A stretch of 19,224 nt of DNA, taken from contig CAYXTC010000011.1 in assembly GCA_964468405.1 (NCBI GenBank), positions 1 to 19,224 on the forward strand, in the 5' to 3' direction. The notes under the pieces were generated by a model, which ran no database searches, had not been told where the DNA came from, and saw only the letters and a list, made by a program, of their open reading frames with translations. Shown piece after piece: positions 13,390 to 19,224 of this stretch (the stretch's first letter is position 1; each line of letters begins with the position of its first letter). A program made the translations under genes and the position numbers. This stretch comes from CAYXTC01 sp964468405 (lineage in GTDB: Bacteria > Patescibacteriota > Minisyncoccia > Minisyncoccales > GWA2-38-27).

Positions 13390-13755
13390 ATGACTGTTAT
13401 CATGGAAACCAAAAGAAAAATGCGACATAAGAGGTTGCGGCAAAAGATAAAAGGGACGGCATCACGTCCACGCCTTTGTGTTTTTAGATCTCCCAAGCAC
13501 ATATCTGCCCAGATTGTTGACGATCGAAAAGGAAAAACCCTGGCTTCTGTTTCAGATCGGGAAGTAGGAAGAAAAAAGTTCCCTAAAGAATATGCCGGCA
13601 AGAAGGGTAAAGCATATATTGTCGGTCAGTTGATAGCCCGGAAAGCTCAAGAGAAGAAGATAAAAGAAGCAGTGTTTGACAGAGGAGGATATAAATATCA
13701 CGGCAGAGTTAAGGCTCTAGCCGAAGGAGCCAGAAAAGAAGGGTTAAAATTTTAG
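13390..13755 (+). CDS. rplR: 50S ribosomal protein L18
   Basis: L18 binds 5S rRNA together with L5. RLRQKIKGTASRPRLCVFRS, then KHISAQIVDD, and the C-terminal VFDRGGYKYHGRVKALAEGA with REGLKF-like ending are typical; length is 121. The ATG at 13390 is used here; a second in-frame ATG lies four codons later. GAAGGTGA before the first ATG is one of the very few sequences in the operon resembling a Shine-Dalgarno site, though it lies within the end of rplF. Confidence 0.97.
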   Translation: MTVIMETKRKMRHKRLRQKIKGTASRPRLCVFRSPKHISAQIVDDRKGKTLASVSDREVGRKKFPKEYAGKKGKAYIVGQLIARKAQEKKIKEAVFDRGGYKYHGRVKALAEGARKEGLKF

Positions 13756-13758
13756 AAT

Positions 13759-14253
13759 ATGCAAAGATCCAAGAGATCACCAAAAAAGAAGTTTCAAAAA
13801 AAGGACGAATTTGAGTCCAAGCTTTTAGATTTAGCCAGAATTGCCAGAATGACAGCCGGAGGAAGGAGGTTTAGGTTTAGAGCTCTTATGATAGTAGGAG
13901 ACATGAAAGGCAAGGTTGGCTTTGGGATAGCCAAAGGAGAAGACGTCTCTCAGGCCATAGAGAAAGCAACAAAAAAAGCGAAGAAGAACCTTGTAGAGGT
14001 TCCTATAGAAGACGAGACCATTCCCTGCCAGGTTGAGGCTAAGTGCGGCGCAGCCCGAGTTTTATTAAAGCCCCAGAGCAAAGGAAGAGGCTTGGTCGCA
14101 GGAGGAACAGTGAGAACTTTGTGTCTTTTGGCGGGAATTAAAAATATATCCTCCAAAATCATCGGGAAGACAGTTAACAAAGTTAACAATACCAAAGCCA
14201 CTATAGCAGCCTTTAAAAAACTGGAATCTTTTGCGAGAAAAAGAAAAAAATAA
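13759..14253 (+). CDS. rpsE: 30S ribosomal protein S5
   Basis: S5 (164 residues) lies near the mRNA entry site and affects decoding fidelity. The double-stranded RNA-binding-like N-domain runs from about residue 20 to 85 (RRFRFRALMIVGD, GKVGFGIAKGEDVSQAIEKA, AKKNL). The C-domain carries GRGLVAGGTVRTLCLLAGIK (109-128). In most bacteria rpmD (L30) follows; here the stop is followed by two bases and the rplO ATG, so rpmD is absent, a known trait of Candidate Phyla Radiation genomes. Confidence 0.98.
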   Translation: MQRSKRSPKKKFQKKDEFESKLLDLARIARMTAGGRRFRFRALMIVGDMKGKVGFGIAKGEDVSQAIEKATKKAKKNLVEVPIEDETIPCQVEAKCGAARVLLKPQSKGRGLVAGGTVRTLCLLAGIKNISSKIIGKTVNKVNNTKATIAAFKKLESFARKRKK

Positions 14254-14255
14254 CT

Positions 14256-14687
14256 ATGCAGTTGCAAGACTTAAAACCAAAACATAAAATGAAAGAAAGG
14301 AAAAGAGTAGGCAGAGGGGGAAAGAGGGGCACCTACTCAGGCCGTGGAATAAAAGGACAAAAGGCCAGAGCAGGACGTACTACCAGGCCCGCTATTCGTG
14401 GCTTTATAAAAAGATATCATAAGTTAAGAGGATATCAGAATAAAGCCAGAAGCAGCCTTGTCCGGGCAGTGAATTTGGATCAATTGGAGAAAAACTTTGA
14501 GGATTCAGAAAAAGTAACCCCTTCTTCTTTGGCAAAAAGGGGGGTAGCCTCTAAAATTAAAGGCAGACTGCCTAAAATTAAGATATTGTCAGATGGAAAT
14601 ATTAAGAAGAAAGTAGAGATAGAGAACTGCCAGATTTCCTCCGCCGCTAAAGAGAAAATAGAGAAGGCGGGCGGTAAAATAATATAA
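14256..14687 (+). CDS. rplO: 50S ribosomal protein L15
   Basis: L15 is a late assembly protein buried in 23S rRNA. The glycine- and arginine-rich N-terminal arm (RVGRGGKRGTYSGRGIKGQK, residues 17-36) and GFIKRYHKLRGYQNKAR are diagnostic. The C-terminal globular part contains VNLDQLEK and ISSAAKEKIEKAGGKI. Length is 143. Its TAA shares one base with the ATG of secY (TAATG), giving tight coupling of the last ribosomal gene to the secretion channel gene. Confidence 0.97.
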   Translation: MQLQDLKPKHKMKERKRVGRGGKRGTYSGRGIKGQKARAGRTTRPAIRGFIKRYHKLRGYQNKARSSLVRAVNLDQLEKNFEDSEKVTPSSLAKRGVASKIKGRLPKIKILSDGNIKKKVEIENCQISSAAKEKIEKAGGKII

Positions 14688-15964
14688 TGTGGTACCAGAA
14701 AATAATCCAAATTTTTAAAGTAAAAGATCTAAGGAATAAAATATTATTTGTCTTGGGGGTTTTTGCTATTTTCCGAGTAATGGCCAATATTCCCATCCCC
14801 GGGATTAATGCCGAGAATCTGCAGAACTTTTTCAACCAGTTCCAGATGTTCGGACTCTTGAACGTATTTACCGGTGGCGCCTTGGACAAACTTTCTGTTG
14901 TTATGCTGGGACTGGGACCTTATATTACAGCCGTTATTATTCTTCAGTTGCTGACAATGATTTTTCCCCAACTGGAGAAGATGTATCACGAAGAAGGGGA
15001 GGCGGGTAAAAAGAAATTTAACCAGTATGGAAGGCTGGCAACCGTACCCTTTGCCCTGCTTCAGGGATATGGAATGCTTACACTTTTGCAAAGACAGGGA
15101 GTTATTACTAATATGACCCCCGCTCTTATGTTAAGTTCCTTGGTTACCATAACAGCAGGCACTGTTTTTTTGATGTGGCTGGGAGAACTTATTACAGAAA
15201 AAGGAATCGGGAACGGTGTTTCCCTTTTGATTTTCGCGGGTATTATCGCAGATTTTCCCAACAACGTCCGCCAGATGATAGTTACCTGGGATCCTTCTAA
15301 AATCCCTTCTTATCTGCTCTTTTTCGCTATGGCTATCTTGATTATAGCAGGAGTAGTATGGATCACCCAGGGGAGAAGAAACATACCGGTTTCTTATGCT
15401 AAAAGAGTAAGAGGAAGGAGGGTCTATGGAGGAGTTTCCACTTATCTACCCCTTAATGTTAACCCAGCCGGTGTGATCCCCATCATTTTTGCTCTGGCCA
15501 TTCTTCTTTTCCCGAGCATGATAGCCAATTTCTTCGCAGGGTCTGGAGGGATAATAGGCAACGCGGCGCAGGCAGTAAGCGTATTTTTCTCTAATCCCTG
15601 GATACACGGCATATTCTATTTCGGCTTGGTAGTTTTGTTTACCTTCTTTTACACTGCTGTTACTTTCGACCCCAAATCCATTGCTTCCAATCTTCAGAAG
15701 ATGGGCGGCTTTGTTCCAGGGACGAGGCCGGGTAAGCCTACAGCAGACTTTTTAAAATATATCTTAAAAAGAGTATTATTAATCGGTGCTCTCTTTTTGG
15801 GGACTATTGCGGTTATGCCTTCTGTCGTAGGAGGAATTACCGGCATTACTACTTTCGGCTTCCTGATCGGAGGAACTTCAATCCTGATTGTGGTTTCTGT
15901 GGTTTTGGAAACAATGAAGCAGATTAATGCCCAACTTCAAATGAGAGAGTACGAGACATTTTAA
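14687..15964 (+). CDS. secY: Preprotein translocase subunit SecY
   Basis: SecY is the protein-conducting channel of the cytoplasmic membrane. The 425 residues show ten hydrophobic segments; the first is about 18-38, ending NIPIPGI. The plug and TM2 region follow with FTGGALDKLSVVMLGLGPYI. GIGNGVSLLIF (173-183), LPLNVNPAGVIPIIFA, NLQKMGGFVPGTRPGKPT (335-352) and GGTSILIVVSVVLETMKQI (395-413) are strongly conserved SecY blocks; the cytoplasmic loops with many arginines contact SecA and the ribosome. It is one base overlapped with both rplO and adk. Confidence 0.99.
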   Translation: MWYQKIIQIFKVKDLRNKILFVLGVFAIFRVMANIPIPGINAENLQNFFNQFQMFGLLNVFTGGALDKLSVVMLGLGPYITAVIILQLLTMIFPQLEKMYHEEGEAGKKKFNQYGRLATVPFALLQGYGMLTLLQRQGVITNMTPALMLSSLVTITAGTVFLMWLGELITEKGIGNGVSLLIFAGIIADFPNNVRQMIVTWDPSKIPSYLLFFAMAILIIAGVVWITQGRRNIPVSYAKRVRGRRVYGGVSTYLPLNVNPAGVIPIIFALAILLFPSMIANFFAGSGGIIGNAAQAVSVFFSNPWIHGIFYFGLVVLFTFFYTAVTFDPKSIASNLQKMGGFVPGTRPGKPTADFLKYILKRVLLIGALFLGTIAVMPSVVGGITGITTFGFLIGGTSILIVVSVVLETMKQINAQLQMREYETF

Positions 15965-16662
15965 TGAAAAAACAAGTTATTATTCTATTCGGTCCTCCGG
16001 GAGCCGGCAAAGGGACTCAGGCAGAATTGCTGTCTGACAAATTAAGTCTTTACTATTTTGAAACCAGCAAGATTTTAGAAAGGGAATTTGTCAAAGCAGA
16101 AAGTTCTGACAATAAATATATTGAAGAAGACGGGGAAAAGTATGATGTTTTAAACGAGAAAAAGCTATGGGAAGAGGGGAAGTTGTGCAGTCCTCCTTTT
16201 GTGGCCCATCTTGTTAAAAAAGAGATCCGAGAACTGTCAGAAAGAGGAGAAAGTTTGGTGCTGGCGGGCTCCCCGCGCACTCTCTATGAAGGGGAAAAAG
16301 TAACTCCCGTCTTGAAAGATCTCTACGGAGAAGACAATGTTAAGGTTTTGTTTATTGAAATTTCTCCTGAAGAGACTCTTTTCAGGAATTCTCATAGAAG
16401 AATTTGTGAACTAATGAGACATCCAATTCTCTATACTGAAGAAACCAAAGATCTTACTATTTGCCCCCTGGACGGTTCTAAATTGATAGAAAGAAAAGGG
16501 TTAGACGATCCTGAGACCATAAAGGTGAGACTGAAAGAATACAAAGAAAGAACCCTTCCTTTGATTGATTTTTTTGAAAAGGAGGGAATAGAAACTGCAA
16601 AAATAAAAGGGGAGCAGTCAGTGGCAGACGTTTTTAAGGATATTCTAAAGGCCCTAGAATAG
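15964..16662 (+). CDS. adk: Adenylate kinase-like nucleoside monophosphate kinase
   Basis: Adenylate kinase interconverts ATP, ADP and AMP in the cytosol. The P-loop GPPGAGKGT is at 10-18 and DDPETIKVRLKEY at 181-193, where arginines close over ATP. The NMP-binding part is unusual: ETSKILEREF replaces the common STGDMLR, and a polar stretch (about 44-66) is followed by EKKLWEEGKLCSPPFV. The motif DGFPRT reads AGSPRT (101-106), keeping R105. The LID (about 141-175) has only C148 and C167 of the four cysteines in zinc-type enzymes. At 232 residues it is longer than the usual 214-217. Position after secY is the classical one for adk, but the changed AMP pocket means that specificity for another monophosphate cannot be excluded. 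Confidence 0.85.
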   Translation: MKKQVIILFGPPGAGKGTQAELLSDKLSLYYFETSKILEREFVKAESSDNKYIEEDGEKYDVLNEKKLWEEGKLCSPPFVAHLVKKEIRELSERGESLVLAGSPRTLYEGEKVTPVLKDLYGEDNVKVLFIEISPEETLFRNSHRRICELMRHPILYTEETKDLTICPLDGSKLIERKGLDDPETIKVRLKEYKERTLPLIDFFEKEGIETAKIKGEQSVADVFKDILKALE

Positions 16663-16666
16663 AGCC

Positions 16667-17419
16667 ATGGGAGTGATTATCAAAACCAAAGAAGAAATCC
16701 AGATAATGGCAGAATCTGGAAAGATTTTATCTAAGATCTTGAAGGAGGTTTCCAGTCAGGCTAAACCAGGGGTTACTACCGGCTACTTAAACAAGGTTGC
16801 AGAAGACCTTGTTTTTAAATATAAAGTGAAGCCTTCTTTTAAAGGATATGAGGGGTTTCCTGCCGCTCTTTGCACTTCTGTAAACGAGGAGATTGTTCAC
16901 GGGGTGCCCTCGGAAAGAAAATTAAAAGAAGGAGATATGGTGTCTTTGGATATGGGGGTTTGCTATAAGGGGTTCCATTCTGATATGGCTGTGACCTTGC
17001 CCGTAGGAGAGATTGGTTCTGAGGCTGGAAGGTTAATTAAAGTTACTAAAAAGGCTCTTAAAAGAGGGATTAAGAAGAGCAGGCCAGGCAATACTCTGGG
17101 CGACCTGGGCAACACGATACAGCGCTTTGTTGAGGGGCAGGGTTTTGGCGTAGTCAGAGACCTTTGCGGCCATGGCATAGGCAAAGAATTGCACGAGGAT
17201 CCTCAGGTTCTAAACTTTGGTAAGCGCCACAAAGGGATGGAACTAAAAGAAGGAATGGTTATTTGTATAGAGCCCATGGTAACAATGGGGGACTATGCCA
17301 TAGAAAAAACAGAGGACGGTCAGGGATACAAGACGCAGGATAATTCTTTGTCTGCTCATTTTGAGTATACTTTGGCCATTACAGAGAGAGGGGCAAGAGT
17401 GCTTACTCTCTTGGAATAG
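16667..17419 (+). CDS. map: Methionine aminopeptidase, type I
   Basis: This enzyme removes the initiator methionine from new proteins at the ribosome. The 250 residues hold all five metal ligands: D95 (SLDMGV), D106 (HSDMAVT), H169 (CGHGIG), E202 (CIEPM) and E233 (HFEYT). The substrate-binding histidines H78 (IVHGVP) and H176 (ELHEDP) are also present. The length is that of the type Ia form without an N-terminal zinc or SH3-binding extension. It starts four bases after adk, as in many bacteria, but infA, rpmJ and rpsM do not follow here. Confidence 0.98.
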   Translation: MGVIIKTKEEIQIMAESGKILSKILKEVSSQAKPGVTTGYLNKVAEDLVFKYKVKPSFKGYEGFPAALCTSVNEEIVHGVPSERKLKEGDMVSLDMGVCYKGFHSDMAVTLPVGEIGSEAGRLIKVTKKALKRGIKKSRPGNTLGDLGNTIQRFVEGQGFGVVRDLCGHGIGKELHEDPQVLNFGKRHKGMELKEGMVICIEPMVTMGDYAIEKTEDGQGYKTQDNSLSAHFEYTLAITERGARVLTLLE

Positions 17420-17440
17420 TTTTCTATCTCTGTCTTTTTT

Positions 17441-17449
17441 TGTTAGAAT
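17441..17449 (+). promoter_or_regulatory. Extended -10 promoter of the glycosyltransferase unit
   Basis: TG (17441-17442), one base, then TAGAAT (17444-17449) form an extended -10. It is the same nine-base string as at the 6S-like RNA promoter. There is no clear -35 at 17 bases (TTTCTA). The start would be near 17456, giving a leader of about 19 bases before the ATG at 17475. Confidence 0.5.
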
Positions 17450-17474
17450 AGAAGAAGAAATAAATTTATTATCT

Positions 17475-18206
17475 ATGTATTTATCTGTTATTATTCCAGC
17501 CTACAATGAGGAGAGGAGGCTCTCCAAAACTTTAAGGGCTATTAATGACTATTTGGAGAACCAAAACTACGATTATGAGATTTTGGTGGTTTCTGACGGT
17601 TCCAAAGACAAAACAGCAGAAGTCGCTCGCGGTCTTATGAGGGAAATTGGCGGATTGAGAGTAATAGACAACAAAGAAAACCATGGCAAGGGTTTTGTAG
17701 TAAGGCAGGGCTTAGCGGAAGCCAGGGGGGAGGTAAGGCTGTTTACAGATGCTGACAATTCTACTTCCATAGACCAGATTGAAAAGATGTTTCCCTATTT
17801 TGAGAAAGGGTTTGACATTGTAATAGGATCTAGGGACATTAAAGGGTCTGTTTTAGATCCTCCCCAGCCTTGGCACAGAAGGATTATCGGAGATATTTTT
17901 AATCTGATGGTCCAGATCATTGTGGGGCTTTGGGGTATCTGGGATACTCAATGCGGCTTTAAGGCAGTTTCTCCCAGGGTAGTAGAAGAGGTTCTTCCTC
18001 TTTGTAAAATAGACAGATGGGCTTTTGATCCTGAGATTCTGAAAATAGCCAAAAAGAAAGGGTACAAGATAAAAGAAGTTCCTGTGAGATGGGTTAACGA
18101 TCCCGACAGCAAAGTGAATCTAAAAGGAATGATGAGGATGGGAGTAGATCTCCTTAAGATAAGGTGGAATTTAATTACTGGAAAATATGCCCAAAAAGAA
18201 AAATAA
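17475..18206 (+). CDS. Family 2 glycosyltransferase, polyprenyl-phosphate glucosyltransferase-like
   Basis: The 243-residue protein has the GT-A fold signature of the ALG5/DPG-synthase-like branch of family GT2. These enzymes move a sugar from a nucleotide donor to a polyprenyl phosphate on the inner face of the membrane. Motifs in order: SVIIPAYNEERRL (4-16), VVSDGSKDKT (38-47) with the donor-binding D41, NHGKGFVVRQG (69-79), the metal-binding TDADNST (91-97), DTQCGFKA (157-164) and RWAFDPEIL (181-189). No C-terminal membrane segments are present; the stretch 141-156 is hydrophobic. The ATG at 17475 matches the family start; the frame runs upstream into map without resemblance. Its end overlaps the next gene by 20 bases. 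Acceptor and sugar are inferred from the family only. Confidence 0.88.
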   Translation: MYLSVIIPAYNEERRLSKTLRAINDYLENQNYDYEILVVSDGSKDKTAEVARGLMREIGGLRVIDNKENHGKGFVVRQGLAEARGEVRLFTDADNSTSIDQIEKMFPYFEKGFDIVIGSRDIKGSVLDPPQPWHRRIIGDIFNLMVQIIVGLWGIWDTQCGFKAVSPRVVEEVLPLCKIDRWAFDPEILKIAKKKGYKIKEVPVRWVNDPDSKVNLKGMMRMGVDLLKIRWNLITGKYAQKEK

Positions 18207-19224
18207 ATTTCCGTCAGAGCTAAGATCTGATTTGGCCTCAAGGGACTGGGTGATAATCGCCACAGGAAGGGCAAGGAGGCCCGAGACATTCAAGAAAGAG
18301 AAAAGGGCGACCCAGTCCGTCCCCGAAAAGGATTGTCCTTTTTGCAATATTAAAACCCAAGAGAAAGCCACCCTCGTTTTTTCTAAAGGAAAAGAGGTGC
18401 CTTTTAAGGAGTGGAGGGACTTGCCCGAGGACTGGAGCGTAGTGGTTATTCCCAATAAATATCCTGCCTTCAGGCCTTATCCCAAACTCGATCTTAAGAA
18501 AGAAAATACCCTTTATACCAAAATGAACGCAGTGGGTTTTCATGAAGTTGTTGTCACTCGTGATCACAAAAAGCAAGTAGCCCAGTTTTCTAAAAGCAAA
18601 GTAAAAGAACTTATGGATGTTTACCAAAGCAGGTATTTGAGCTTAAGAGACAAAAAGTTTGTAAACCATATTTCTATTTTCCATAACCACGGCCAAGAGG
18701 CCGGGGCTTCTATTGCCCATCCTCACTCACAGATTATTACTACTCCCTTGATCGATGTTGATTTACAGAGCGCTCTTTCCAGCTCGAAAGATTACAAGAA
18801 CAAAGAAAGGGACTGTATCTACTGCAAGATGAACAAGTGGGAAATGAAAAAGAAAGAAAGAATAGTTTTTGAGAATAAGGACTTTTTGGTTGTCTGCCCC
18901 TTTGCATCCAAGACCGCCTTCCAGACCATTGTTTCTCCCAAAAAGCACCATTCGCGGTTTGAAGAGATGCCAGAAGAGCAAAAAGAAAGTTTAGCAGAGG
19001 CCTTTGGGGAGGCTATTAGGAAGACGTATAAGGGGCTGGATGATCCTGCCTACAACTTTTATCTTCACACAGCACCCTGCGATGGTAATAATCATGACTA
19101 CTATCACTGGCACTGGACTATTCTGCCAAAAACTTCAACTTGGGCAGGCTTTGAGTTGGGTACCCAAATGGAGATTTCAACCATTGAGCCCGAAAGGGCC
19201 GCAGAATATTTAAGAAAACAGTAA
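18187..19224 (+). CDS. Galactose-1-phosphate uridylyltransferase-like (HIT superfamily)
   Basis: The 345-residue protein resembles GalT, which swaps uridylyl groups between UDP-glucose and galactose-1-phosphate by way of a uridylyl-histidine. The active-site motif AHPHSQ (177-182) offers H180 as the nucleophile. C50 and C53 (CPFC) with a histidine in the FHNHG region and H178 resemble the zinc site of GalT. A second half has CIYC (210-213), HH at 254-255 and YYHWHWTILPK (305-315). Some archaeal and bacterial relatives of this shape are UTP- or ADP-using nucleotidyltransferases, so the exact substrate is open. The start overlaps the glycosyltransferase gene by 20 bases, which implies co-expression: one enzyme may make or recycle the sugar nucleotide used by the other. 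The stop codon is the last three bases of the window. Confidence 0.87.
   Translation: MPKKKNKFPSELRSDLASRDWVIIATGRARRPETFKKEKRATQSVPEKDCPFCNIKTQEKATLVFSKGKEVPFKEWRDLPEDWSVVVIPNKYPAFRPYPKLDLKKENTLYTKMNAVGFHEVVVTRDHKKQVAQFSKSKVKELMDVYQSRYLSLRDKKFVNHISIFHNHGQEAGASIAHPHSQIITTPLIDVDLQSALSSSKDYKNKERDCIYCKMNKWEMKKKERIVFENKDFLVVCPFASKTAFQTIVSPKKHHSRFEEMPEEQKESLAEAFGEAIRKTYKGLDDPAYNFYLHTAPCDGNNHDYYHWHWTILPKTSTWAGFELGTQMEISTIEPERAAEYLRKQ

Noticed and set aside
17384..17441. Possible terminator at the end of map (CAAGAG/CTCTTG with a later T7 run).
   Set aside because: The T run begins more than 15 bases after the weak stem, so it does not have the form of an intrinsic terminator.
17361..17474. 38-codon N-terminal extension of the glycosyltransferase frame.
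   Set aside because: It overlaps the end of map and the predicted promoter; the family start is MYLSVIIPAYNE at 17475.
1..19224. Alternative genetic code, CRISPR array, insertion sequence or prophage genes.
   Set aside because: No in-frame TGA inside genes, no regularly spaced direct repeats, and no transposase, integrase or phage proteins among the frames examined.

Overview
The window reads as a chromosomal piece of a Candidate Phyla Radiation (Patescibacteria) bacterium, most likely of the Parcubacteria type. Reasons visible in the sequence: an almost complete str-S10-spc ribosomal-protein superoperon with no rpmD (L30) between rpsE and rplO; short, lysine-rich ribosomal proteins; an atypical adenylate kinase; intergenic gaps of 0-4 bases; and almost no Shine-Dalgarno sequences. 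The standard bacterial code fits: no in-frame TGA interrupts any gene and one gene ends in TGA. The phylum is inferred from gene content; I could not place it by phylogeny.

Layout. (1) Bases 1-600: a strong + strand promoter drives a probable structured non-coding RNA (about 82-222) with a 6S-RNA-like fold. It is convergent with a minus-strand unit rpmB (L28) - tRNA-Pro(GGG) that ends in its own terminator. rpmB and a site-2-type M50 membrane protease diverge from a promoter pair whose -35 boxes overlap; both mRNAs look leaderless. (2) Bases 607-4302: the M50 protease, then a str operon (rpsL, rpsG, fusA) with its own TTGACA promoter. (3) Bases 4303-5697: tandem promoters, a leader hairpin, tuf, and an intrinsic terminator. 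(4) Bases 5716-14687: the S10 and spc operons, rpsJ to rplO. rpsJ is bracketed by two terminator-like hairpins; the second has a possible antiterminator alternative. (5) Bases 14687-17419: secY, adk and map, overlapping or closely spaced. (6) Bases 17475-19224: a probable extended -10 promoter, a family 2 glycosyltransferase and an overlapping GalT-like nucleotidyltransferase. The alpha operon (infA, rpmJ, rpsM, rpsK, rpoA) that often follows is not here.

Together the genes build both ribosomal subunits, supply both elongation GTPases (EF-G, EF-Tu), the SecY export channel, an enzyme balancing adenine nucleotides, and the methionine aminopeptidase that processes new proteins. The last two genes probably belong to sugar-nucleotide and glycoconjugate synthesis. 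No mobile element, CRISPR array or phage gene was seen. The most interesting material is regulatory: the 6S-like RNA, the leaderless divergent promoter, SD-less stop-NN-ATG gene junctions, and the attenuator-like element before rplC.
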